Of a stretch of DNA of 64,000 nt, positions 24,121-34,659 are shown piece by piece. Both the position numbers and the translations under genes were made by a program. The stretch's first letter is position 1, and each line of letters starts with the position of its first letter. The notes below the pieces were generated by a model. The model ran no database searches and had not been told where the DNA came from. It saw only the letters and a program-made list of their open reading frames with translations. Origin of the DNA: Selaginella tamariscina (taxonomy: Eukaryota; Streptophyta; Lycopodiopsida; Selaginellales; Selaginellaceae); assembly GCA_003024785.1 (NCBI GenBank), contig PUQB01000435.1:1-64000 (forward strand), read 5' to 3'.

Positions 24121-24409
24121 GACAACGCAAGGAGAAAGCTCGGTGGTTTAGGAAAGCAAAGCAAAAGATTAAACACACTTTCTCTTACCAAAAAAAAATT
24201 ACAATCGTTAACAATAAACGTGAATACACGTTTGTATATAATTAATTCTATGCTGCCCAGTTCACAGTGTTCTTAATGATGTCCTCTCTAGTATCACCGA
24301 TTTAATTTAATTTCTACCTTTTATGATTTGAAATATCTTCACATTTACCAATTATTCACATATTTTAAAATAAACCCTAAATATTAATGTCACATTTATT
24401 CCGTAGGGT

Positions 24410-24600
24410 TCACTGTTTTCATTGCGGCTAGGGTTTTTTGGTAGATAGGGTTTACTGTTTCCATTGCGGCTAGGGTTCTTTCAATCTCAGATCTGTTTCC
24501 ACTGCGGTAGATCCAGAGGGTTTCTTCAATCTCAGATCTCAGAGTTACGGTTTCCACTGCGGCGCCATCCATTTCGACTCGATTCGTGCAGCGCCCAAGT
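24410..24600 (+). promoter_or_regulatory. Probable bidirectional promoter region of the MULE
   Basis: Lies between the transposase ATG (24120, minus) and the first exon-like unit of the plus gene. Contains repeated blocks of TTTCCATTGCGGCTAGGGTT and TTCAATCTCAGATCT (24415-24570). The CTAGGGTTT words resemble telo-box-like plant promoter motifs. The promoter role is inferred from position. Confidence 0.4.
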
Positions 24601-25584
24601 ATAACAATGGAGATTTCTGTGCCGATTTAGATTCTCGGCACCATCCTGCTCAGCCGGCGGCCACAAGGTATGTGTAATTTCTGTATTTTATGATTTGCTG
24701 CTCAAAGTATTTCTTTTTCCAGAGATATAGGGTCTTCTTATTTGTGCCGACTGAGAGCAACGGCACCATCCTGGTTCAGTCGGCAAACACAAGGTATCGT
24801 CGATTTATTTATTTTTTTCCTTGCGGCTCAAGTATACGTGTCACAATGTTTTTTTTTAGAGTTAATGGGTCTTTCCATTTGTGCCGACTGAGAGTGACGG
24901 CACCATCCTGGTTCAGTCGGCAAAAACAAGGTATTTTCGATTTGTTTTTTTTTGCTTTCTGGCTCAAGTATTCGTATCACAAGGTTTTTATTTTCAGAGT
25001 TAATGGGTCTTCCCATTTGTGCCGACTGAGAGTGACGGCACCATCCTAGTTCAGTCGGCAGCCACAAGGTATGTTCGATATATTTATTTTTTGCTTTCTG
25101 GATCATGTATTCGTATCACATTGTTTTTTTTCAGAGTTAATGTGTCTTCTCATTTGTGCCGACTGAGAGTGACGGCACCATCCTTCTTCAGTCGGCAGCC
25201 ACAAGGTATTTTGAATTTGTTTATATTTTGCTTGCGGCTCAAGTATCCGTATAACAATGTTTTTTTTCAGAGTTATAGTGTCTTCCCATTTGTGCCGACT
25301 GAGAGTGACGGCACCATCCTTCTTCAGTCGGCAGCCACAAGGTATTTTGAATTAGTTTTTTTTTTCTTTGCGTCTCAAGTATTTCTTTTAAAACAGTTAA
25401 TGGGTCTTCCCATTTGTGCCGTCTGAGAGGGACGGCACCATCCTATCTCAGTCGGCACCATTATCTCTTCTGTGCCGTCTGACAGAGTCGGCACAAACTA
25501 TCTCAGTCGGCAGGTTTTTTCTTCTACATCTCTCTGCCGACTGAGAGGGTCGGCAGCATTCTAGCTTGAGTCGGCAGCCACAAG
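24597..25584 (+). repeat. Tandem array of 71-nt exon-like units, each with splice sites and hairpin
   Basis: A founder-like unit (24597-24667) is followed by 24723-24793, 24860-24930, 24998-25068, 25135-25205 and 25271-25341. The last five are exactly 71 nt, preceded by T-rich tracts ending in AG and followed by GTAT. The spacers between units are 55-67 nt, so the monomer is about 137 bp. A sixth, fused unit runs about 25397-25584. Each unit contains TGCCGACTGA and, downstream, TCAGTCGGCA, a perfect 10-bp inverted repeat, with an inner CGGCAC that can pair with GTGCCG instead. Units at 24860, 24998, 25135 and 25397 carry an 8-codon upstream ORF (MGLPICAD type). 71 nt is not a multiple of three, so it is most simply a spliced 5' leader. 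Confidence 0.85.
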
Positions 25585-25648
25585 GTTAGTCATCTTTGTT
25601 TGTTTTTTATTTGACTCCTCATCAATTGACTGTGTGTTTACTTTCCAG

Positions 25649-28600
25649 AGTTCCCAAAATGGTGAGAGCTTCAAACGTCTACTAGAGACTGCGCCTGATG
25701 AAGAGCCACGGGAAGAGAAGAGGATATCGAAGCAGAAGCGAGGCAAGAGAGGAGAACCATCTAATGTAGCAAAGGAGGATCCTCCAGTGACTCAGTCTGG
25801 AGTAGTAGCAGTTGAGCAAGAACAGCCTCCACCAACAATCACAGATTTCCCGGAGAGCTCGTCGCAGTTGCCTCCTTCATCCGCTGAGGTTGCAGTCCTG
25901 AACGAGCAAGTGCAGATGACAGAGGCAGCTGAAGCTAGCGAGGACGACTTGGAGGAGGCAGTCAGCAAAAAGAGAGGCCGCGGGAAAGCTGATTCAAAAG
26001 GCAAGAAGGCGAAGAGCGATAAGGAGCCGAAGGAGTTATACAGCATACCGGCGAGCCTGCATTTGGAGAGCTCAGCAAACCTGCTCGACAAAATTACTAT
26101 CAAGGGACTTGGTGATCCTCCTGATGTGCCCATCTGCAGAATACATTCCAACGAGGTGGTTCGACGAGTGAACCCAGGGGACTTGGACAGGCTGGTGTCA
26201 TCGTTGAAGAAGGCTGGTTATCTACGCAACACGGCCTTGTTCATTCTGTCCATCGGAGATCGACTCACTGCTGAGGAGCTATCGGAGCTGTCGAAGGACA
26301 CGATTCAGTACGAGCAGCACCGGTCTTTCGAGCAAGCTCTTACTCAGCCGGAGTACAAACAGTGGGCTTCAAGGCTCTCAAACAGGAAGTTTAGCTGCTG
26401 GGACGGGAACCATAGGCTACAGGCTTTGCAGAAGCTGTACCGAGAGGATGCAGAGGACAACCAGCGATGGGCTATTCGCGTTCGATCGAGTTTCATCTCC
26501 ACGGAGAACCTCGACATTCTTCAACTGGTTTCGATGTTCCAATCGATTAACATGTGAGTATTTTCTTTTCTTTTTGTTAAGAGTTTAGACTTACAGTTTC
26601 GTTGAACAGATCTTCAGCAACATCTGTGGAAACAACGCTACCACATATTCTCCTCGCTGTAAAGGCGGTCTGCACTAGTACAGAAGGAACTCAGAAAATC
26701 CTCGAGTCACTCACGGAGGTTGATCGTCTTGAGGTGCGGAAGTGGAAGGAGAGTTCATCAGGAAAGACGGCTTGGCATCCTCTTCCGAACCTGATCTGCG
26801 CAAAGATACTTTTCAAGGTAACCTCCGATTTAATTTATAGGAAAGAAATTTTTAACTTTTCTATGTGCAGAACGAGATCGACGATGATCTCGACAGAGCA
26901 GTCACCAGTGCTAAGGGCAATCCACAGGTTGAGGTGAACCTGAAGCAGCTAGTATACAAGAAGCATGACAAGCGTATGCACAAGTTCCTCTCCATCATAG
27001 ACCCAGACTTGGGGGAGGAGTGGTTCCAGAAGGTGACAAACATCTCTCATAAGCAGTGTCGCTGGATGGGCATTGAGAAGCTGTATGCGATGTCAAGGGC
27101 GAAGATTCCAAACATGCTGCGACTCCGATACCTGAACAAGCTCACCCGTCTCGAATCCAAGGCAGAACAACAGACACTTGGGCTACCGGGCATGCAGGAC
27201 AAAGAGTGGATCAAGTGGTTCACCTTGGACTTATATTGGAAGGCTGTGCGCGAGGAAGCCATTCAGATCCTTAAGGGGTTGCGAGAGGATGGTGAAGAAG
27301 TTGGAACGGATGTCGACTTCATGAGCTGGTTTGACGAGATGAGAACTCGGAGCAAGTGCCTGGTCTTTCAGCCCTTCCATGACTGCATACGGTTCACTTA
27401 TTCGATGGAGCCGAATGAGTTTCTGGAGCGTGAGGAATCTGCGCGTCGGATGATATGGAGGTAAGCTTTCAATCCAGCATTGCTACTGTCTGACTTTGTG
27501 TTGCAGGTTCATACTGGCGAAGCAAATGACACCGTCCCATACGATGAAGCTGTGGACAGATCATACAAGCGAGCCTCACATGTGGTCGAAGAGCAGAGGA
27601 GCTCTAACACCGTTCGAACGGGAGCATGTTCCATTCTGGCTCGACTGTCCGTCGCAACAGCCACCAGCTTGGGAGAGCACACTATTCGACATGCACGCCA
27701 ATGATCTACCAGCGATTGTTTGGGAGCCAGAAGAAGTAGAGGCTATCAAGAAGAGCAAGATGAAGAAGACGGTGCGGAAGACAACTACACCTGCAAAGGG
27801 ATCGGGAGCGGGACCAAGCTCTTCTACAGCACCTCCGCCGGCATTCGACTTTACAATCAATGAGGTACAGCCACTTGTAGCTAGTTTGGACATCAAGGAC
27901 GACCTGATGACCTTCATCCCGACCCTGGCTGCATCCCGTGGATCCTACGACCTAGCTGTGTGCGACATGGAGGAGATGAGCAGGTCTTTCTTCGAGCCAG
28001 GTGCTTCCCAGACAGAGGTGTACACCAAGCTCCGAACAGGTTGACAGACTACATACGGTTGAGTCACAAACGTTGTTCCAGGAAGTGGTAGGTGAATACG
28101 GCTTCAACCTCATCATCCTCGACTTGCCCAATGAGCTTGTATATGGAGGTGCTAGCATCAACAAGGACATTGTGCAGCTAGATCCGGTGAAGTTTGAGGA
28201 GGCCTTGCAGTTCAGTGGAATGCACTTGGCAGCGAGTGGTTTCATGGTCGTCTTCGCGAGTTCTCCTTCTGTTTCGGCGGTGATTCAGGCGGCTGCAGTA
28301 ATCAACTTGGAGGTTGCAGGGACTTACAGCGTCTACCGTGCACGAGGCTGGGGATACCGTGACAAAATTAAGGTAAGCTAGCTATTCAAGTTCAAGTTTA
28401 ACTTGGTCTATGTGGCAGGATAACTTGTTAGTTCTCTTGGTGCTGCAAAGCTCTGAGAAGAAGTCGAAGAGGCCAAACCCTCTGGCGTTGACGAACACGA
28501 TCCTCGTCGACACTGCCGACCGTTATCAGGAGGCTTGGTAAGGAAGTGCTTTGCTATGTTTATCCTAATGGAAGATTGTGCAGGATTATGATTCAACCGA

Positions 28601-28881
28601 AGAGTGTTCGACTCATGCAGCTTTTGATCGAGCGTCTCAGTAGACCTGGCGACCTAGTCTGGGATATTGGTTCCGGAACCGGGTCATCATTGTTAGCTGC
28701 CGTCGAGCTCGGAAGGAATATTATAGGAACCGAGAAGAGTTTCGAACTCTCTAGGTTGGCAACAAACAAGCTTGCAGAGAACATTAGACCAGAAGAGTTA
28801 CCTACTCAAACACCTCCACGTCCAAGCGTAACTGGTGGTTCGAGAACTGCAGCTTTACTTAAGATGAAGAAGAAACTTTAG
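25649..28881 (+). CDS. ParB-like domain fused to N6/N4-type DNA methyltransferase fold
   Basis: The second gene of the MULE; its function is not known. Coding exons are about 25649-26554, 26611-26817, 26871-27461, 27507-28374, 28420-28538 and 28585-28881, with clean GT-AG introns of about 45-57 nt. It starts with a charged disordered region (nuclear-signal-like KKRGRGKADSKGKKAK). A ParB/Srx-like domain follows: VPICRIHSNEVVRRVN, LVSSLKKAGYL and the signature DGNHRLQAL at 26402-26428. After an unrecognised middle come methyltransferase motif IV (FNLIILDLPNEL, 28106-28141) and then motif I (WDIGSGTGSSLLAA, from 28660) with GRNIIGTEKSFELSRLA. IV-before-I is the beta-class order. DLPN replaces DPPY, so catalysis is doubtful. 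The first in-frame ATG is 25916; an earlier ATG at 25659 gives only 8 codons. One apparent 1-nt shift lies near 28035. Confidence 0.8.
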
Positions 28882-28959
28882 CTAATGTATATTGAGTAAT
28901 AAATTAAGCTAATATAAAAAAAAATTAAAAAGAAATACAACAGTTTTAATAGAATTCTT

Positions 28960-29076
28960 TTTTGCCGACTGAGGCCAATACTGCCGACCAGAAAGAATAT
29001 TCCAAAATATTCTAAATATTCTTGAATATTCGAGCCCAGGCCTCCTGGGCCCCAAGCCTCCAAAATGGCGACACTC
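28960..29076. repeat. Right terminal and subterminal repeats of the MULE
   Basis: TGCCGACTGAGG and TGCCGACCAG (28962-28992) are followed by AGAATATTCC, AAATATTCT and TTGAATATTCG words and the inverted terminus. This mirrors the left end. Confidence 0.75.
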
Positions 29077-29085
29077 ATATATTGA
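29077..29085. repeat. Right target-site duplication of the MULE
   Basis: ATATATTGA, identical to 20737-20745. A perfect 9-bp copy suggests fairly recent insertion. Confidence 0.8.
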
Positions 29086-31547
29086 TAGGCTTTTGTGTGG
29101 ACCATAGTTGTGTCAATTCATTCATTGTTCATGTATTAGTGGTGAATGTTACAAGAAGATTGCTTGAAGCATTTCAAAATTGTGTCATTGCCACTACGCT
29201 CGGGTTATTGATTGTCAATCCTTCAACAGATTTCCCAGTTGGTACTCATGGTGCAATCATGTAAAGTTCAACGCTAGGGCTGTTTGAGAAAATGGAACAA
29301 CTTCAGAGTGTACCAAAAGCATCTTCATATGTGCTTGGCCATGATTGGACATTCATCTGAAGGGATGGACGGCAACAAAATGCATGTAATATGTTATACA
29401 CATAAGATTGCATTCCCCATAATGGGAAAAAATTTGATCAATCCCATTGGCTCCAACCAAAGACTTTACCTAGGGAACTTCATGGTACACATAAATGAGT
29501 GTGGAGTGTATACAGTAAATGCCCAGCCATGATTTGAATTGATAAGACATAGAAAGAAAGGTACAAAACTGGTATTTGATCTGCAAGTGTTGTGTCAAGA
29601 TTAGTGAGGGAGGTTAAAGTTTTGATGTGAAGAAGCAACCTGAATATGGGAACAGAGATCAATTTGACTATTGTGGTCGACATTTTTGTCTCTCATAAGT
29701 CCTTGCTATAAGATGCATCTACAACTTCATTTTTCTTCAAGTAAGTTTTTTTAATATTATGAAAGTTGTGGATTGTAAAGGCTAACAACCACAACCTCAT
29801 TAAGAATTTTATTAGTAGGAGACTTTTCTACATATATTCAGATTTCTTATCACTTCAATAGTGTTGTTGATTTGCTACTTTGAGATCAACATTAAACATT
29901 GCCACTCTCAGGTTTGGACTACTCTGAAGTGTTTTTTCAAAGGTTAATGGCATGGTGGGAAATGAGACACATAATAAAATAGTCGAGTTCAAGCAAAGGG
30001 GAGGCTGCTCTTTCCCAAGGTTAAAAGTAACAAAAGTACCATACGTTATAATTCAAATGGGGATGTATATAATTCCATTTTAATTATCATTTTTGATTAT
30101 AAAGAAGTAATTTTTAAAATAAATATGTTTAAATTTTTTTAAATGTATGTTTAAAATATTAATTAATTTTTTTTAATATTTCCATTTTCATGTATAGTTC
30201 CAATTTATTTACAACGTTCATTTACGGTCTTAATTAAATAAATAACTTAACAAAAATAAGTATACGAAGGTGGGCAGATCTTACAAATTATATCGTATGT
30301 ATGATAATTGAAACATGTACGAGCATAAGAAAGAAAATCACTTAGGAGAGCAAGGATAATTGAGTAACTTTTAAATGGAGATTAATTTGGCCTTTTATAA
30401 AAATGTGACAACTATGGAAATGGTAATTTCGGATACAAATATATTCTAAATAATTAATTCATCTCATTGAACTCAATTATTTCTGTTGTGCATCTCATGT
30501 TTGAACCATGTATAAAACATGTTGAAAAAGGGATTGGATTGACTTTAAAATACATAAATATTACATTCATAAATAAATAGTTTTATTTATTGACTTGGTT
30601 ATTAACTTAATTTTCTTATTTAATAATTACAAAGTTCACATGCTAAATAAATTAACTTATTAAATCTACATGATATAAATTTAGATTTTGGATTTTAAAT
30701 TCAATACTTGGGTTATATTAAGAATTTATAATTTTACCTGGGTCCTTTATATAAACAAGACGTGCCAAACAAGGATGACTGAGTTTCTGCCACATATCTC
30801 TAGATTCAGTATGCGATTCATCGCTCCAGATTTAAGTGAAAAACTCGTCACATAATACAGTTGTTTTCAAATAATGTGTTTAAACAAATGATTAAATCTC
30901 CTTAAGGTTTTAATACAATTTTTTAAAAATATTTAATTTAATTTCAAATATAATACATAGATATACATGTAGAGTATTCTTTACAATATTGTCAAGAGGA
31001 ATAGCATCTAACAGAACTTACCATGTCCGAATAACTTCGTGTTCTAAACTTATGCTACGTATATCAAAATTTTATGTGTCAGAGTCCCTTTTGGTAGCTT
31101 TAATAGTGATAATTAATAATTATATATAAGAAATAAATTTATTTAAATTATAACAAATACATATTAATATTTTTGGATTATCACTTGCCTGTGTTAGTTT
31201 GAAACTATTTACACATATATCACATATATTAAGCCTTAGTGAGAAGATTTAAGGAACGTATGTATATAATATGTGGATGTTTTGTATTCTTTCATACTTC
31301 TTTAATGTTTTATTATTTATTTTTTATTTATTATATTATATTACTTATTACTTATTAAATTAAATCTTTACCATTATAAAATAATATATTTTTAAGTGCC
31401 ATCCAATTAAACTTTAGTGGTCCTTTAAATAAATTTCAATTTTTATTTTACCTGAGGAAGGTCTAACCTAGAATTAGAAATGAATAATGTGGAGAGCCAA
31501 TTATATATATTTTATGAAATTATGCATAAGTTACTATATTTTTACTG
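29086..31547. other. AT-rich spacer
   Basis: Short open frames at 29022-29264 and 29284-29532 resemble nothing I know. I see no gene, RNA or clear repeat boundary. Confidence 0.55.
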
Positions 31548-32227
31548 TTAGAATAAGTAGAATTCACTATTATTATGGATAGCGGTCCTTGAATGGTTTA
31601 TTTGGTTCAGACTAATACTTGTCTCGTAAAAACAATGTGTTTTTTTCTTATTATTTGGGACCTGAGCGGATTTAAGTAGTTTAATGGTCTCAGGGGAGAC
31701 CTTAAACGCCTTGCTTAGCACTGCATCGTCAATGTTGGATCCGAAACAGTCCCGGGAATGGAAACGGTCATTCGAGCTGCTGAATGCAGACACGGCCTTT
31801 GCTTCATAAGCACCCTCGTTTATCTGAAAATGTACTAAACCTTTGGGAAAAAAAAACATCACCCTTTTGCAGCTTCTGTAAAAGAGCTTGTTTGTAGTGT
31901 CTATTTAGTCCCACAGTTAACCATCCTTCTTCTACATAGAGAAGCTCCGTTCCCTACAACAACATGTGTGTTAATACGTGCACTTGTGTGTATGAAATCT
32001 TACCCGCACCTGGGGTGAGTGTGCGGAGAGTAGCAAGTGACACACCGAGGCCTTCGAGGGCGGGAAGCTCTGTTAGAGAGGCTTTCTTCACAAGAACCTA
32101 GCCCTGAAACCAGTGAATTGAAGAAGTTTGGTTGAATTCCCTGCGAAATCCTTAATAAGCTCTGGATCAGATGCAATAACGGCTGCTAACCCAATATGAA
32201 GGAAATAATAACAAATGCCGTCTTCAT
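31548..32227 (-). pseudogene. Germin-like cupin protein, frame-disrupted
   Basis: Secreted cell-wall cupin family (oxalate oxidase or Mn-SOD-like). ATG at 32227 opens a signal peptide (MKTAFVIISFILG, then LAAVIASDPELIKDF one frame over). LPALEGLGVSLATL matches the beta-strand before the metal site, and the germin metal motif HTHPR is present near 32000 but in a different frame. Exon 2 starts near 31954 (ELLYVEEGWLTVGL, then KGDVFFFPKGLVHFQINEG). It ends in the family signature FGSNIDDAVLSKAFKVSPETIKLLKSAQ. At least three frame changes separate these pieces. Either decay or indel errors would explain them, as the residues themselves are well conserved. Confidence 0.7.
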
Positions 32228-32749
32228 ATCTGTATCAAATCACACCAAGAGATTGTGTGTGTGTGTGTGTGAAATATGTTCACTTACCTTGGTTTGATCT
32301 GCTGAAGGCTTTACCTGTATGATATGAAATGGGAGTTTCTTGGAGTTCACCAAATAAAACACGCGTTAATCCTTGTGATATCTTCACGCTGTTTTGTCTA
32401 GAAGCTTGTTGAACTAATCTAGACTGGCTAAATAATCTAGCATCTTTAGCAAGTTTGTTTGCAAATGCAACTCAAGCATTTTCGTTATTTAGTTTGTATG
32501 GTGACACCAACAAGGTTAGTGAACATATATAACTTAACACATAATGATTATTTACAACTTAAATACTAAAAAATAAGGTCTTTATTAATCAAACAAATCA
32601 CGTTAGCAATCCTTACTTAAATCTTAATAACAGCCTTACCCTTTCCCTCTTTGGACCTGCATAAATTCTTATGTAACTAGTCTGATTAAGGACATCAAGA
32701 TTAAAAATGTCTTGATACTAGTTTGATATATAAGTAATACTACTATTAT

Positions 32750-34122
32750 CATACGTGCTAATCTTAAACCTATTGCTCAACCTGACATCTTTATTATTGG
32801 ACTGCGGCATATGCAGCGTCTCTAAAAGTTCATGCCTCTTCTTGTAAGCCTCACCATCAGTGTCTTGGAAGACATATCAGGAAATGTATTATATATAAAT
32901 GTACCTGTATATTGTTCATTCAAATTTATTCATCTATTAAATTCATAAATAGAATGAATGAAAGCCTCATGTGGACAGAGGCAAATCTCAAACACACGCA
33001 CGTGTATGCAAACGTACCAATACCATAATATGCATAGGTAAAGCAGTCTTATATAATTTTAAAAATTAAATTAAACTATAACCTCATCACTTGAGTCCCA
33101 TCCTCATCCAGATCCAGAGGTTCCACCAGCCTCCACTGAGGTATCTCGATATCAGTTTGTTTAACGCGCTCCACGTGCTGTGCATGAACACTCTCAGGCA
33201 CGACAAATTTGTCGATATTGTAGTCTGATGCCCGTCTCCTACCTGTTATAGACACATTGGACAGTATCATTTTTCTTCAAAGTTTTCAGATATGTATAAT
33301 AGAGGTTCTTATAACATCTTGATATAAAAGAAAGAAACGTAACTTAACTTCTATTACTAGACCTATACATCTACATAATGCTTACACATACGTGTATATA
33401 CATACGCATGCATATATATTCGTTTAAAATCTTACATATATGTGACCTCGTCTGGCTAGCTGCAGCAGTTTATGGAACCTGGTGGTGGCAACCCTATCTC
33501 GTTGTGGTTCACGCATAAGCGCTTCTCTCTGGAGAATCCTCCTCCTCCTCCTCCTCCGAGTTACCCACTTCTGTCATTACACATGCTACAATTTAGCAAA
33601 TGATACAAAACATAGATTTATGTACATAGATATAGGTCATATCTACCCACACAAAAGACTTTTTAATATTAAACTGGTATGGATGTTACCTGTCACTTTA
33701 TTCACTAATAGTTTATATCATTCTAAGTTAATAATATTTAGTCTTACCGACTGCATTCACAAAGTCCTCAACATTGTGGTTGTGGGCTGCAGCATCTTTG
33801 ATTTCCTCCATGTCTATATAATTTTCAGAATCTTTTGTTGCTGCCTCCATGACTCCACGTTCCTCTCGATCCTTCACAAACTGTCTATACTTCTTAGTAG
33901 TTACACCGAACTTCGTCACTGAACACTCTTTGTTTGGCAACGAAACCGGGGTTGGGTCTCCTTCCCATTGTTGTAACTGTCAAAGATAGTGTCTCTTGTG
34001 CCACATTTGTAGCACATATATACTCCATTAGACAGTTCGTGTGCAGGCCACTGATGTTCAAGATGGTTTTGAACTACATATTGCCAAGGATATGGACATC
34101 TTCTCGGTCTTTGATTTCCCAT
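32750..34122 (-). CDS. PEHE-like (KANSL1/MSL1-type) multi-exon protein, tentative
   Basis: Several exon-like pieces in order on the minus strand. 34122-33916 has a zinc-ribbon-like part (RCPYPWQYVVQNHLEHQW ... YMCYKCGTRD). 33928-33728 has an acidic helical part (KKYRQFVKDREERGVMEAA). About 33590-33450 encodes a basic stretch (LQREALMREPQRDRVATTR). 33241-33083 reads RRRASDYNIDKFVVPESV then EIPQWRLVEPLDLDEDGTQ, and about 32890-32760 has DTDGEAYKKRHELLE. The last two resemble the Y-x-IDxIVIP ... P-x-WR ... DEAFxxRHxxxE pattern of PEHE domains in histone-acetyltransferase scaffold proteins. Introns show GT-AG. Exon 1 joins exon 2 out of frame by one base. It may be two genes. Confidence 0.4.
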
Positions 34123-34659
34123 GACTACACTGCAGTTATAGATGAAACTTGGTTAATAAGATGTAGGAGAAATACTATTAATAAAGACTTAAAATATGAA
34201 TTCAATCTAGTATTGATCTTATCGTTAAGTTTTATTATTTAAATAATATAATAATAATAATGAGTGTATATATACTCACTCATATGTGTTTATATAGAAA
34301 AAGATTATGTGCTTAAAAACAAAATCTAGATTATCCAAGCACATGCATTATCAACCAATTCGTTGTGGATAACAGAATTAAACATTAAAATACATACCCA
34401 CGATCAATCTCATCACTATTTCAATATGAATCAATTCAAACTAGTTTAACGAAAATACACTTACAGCTCACTTAGATTACTGTGTTTTCTAAAATGTATA
34501 TATATTCAAAACTACTATTCAATATTAAATGAGGTGTACAAAATGATTGAGTCCAACATAAAATTAACAATATTCACTAACAAAATTGTATGAAATTACC
34601 TCCTGACTTTCTTTGACCAATAGTCAACCCTAGGGCAACTCTCATTTTATAAATGCAGT

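Larger units (their letters stand above)
20746..29076. mobile_element. MULE-type DNA transposon with transposase and ParB-methyltransferase genes
   Basis: An 8331-bp element flanked by the 9-bp direct repeat ATATATTGA (20737-20745 and 29077-29085), the usual Mutator-superfamily duplication length. The ends are imperfect inverted repeats: left GGGCTCGGCG then GGAGGCTCCGG then CAGGAGGC; right, reversed, GAGTGTCGCC then GGAGGCTTGGGG then CAGGAGGC. It holds a minus-strand transposase gene, a plus-strand ParB-like/methyltransferase gene and, between them, a tandem exon-like array. Subterminal GCCGACTGG/GCCGACTGAG words occur at both ends. A divergent layout from a shared central promoter is clear. 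Confidence 0.85.

Noticed and set aside
24597-25584. CRISPR-like regular repeat array
   Set aside because: The host is eukaryotic. The spacers between units are themselves conserved and intron-like, with GT...AG ends, not unique sequences.
20746-29076. KDZ/Zisupton transposon, suggested by the SWIM finger
   Set aside because: The flanking duplication is 9 bp and the core signature SDEAGAIW...CLFHF fits MULEs better. KDZ elements make 8-bp duplications. Not wholly excluded.
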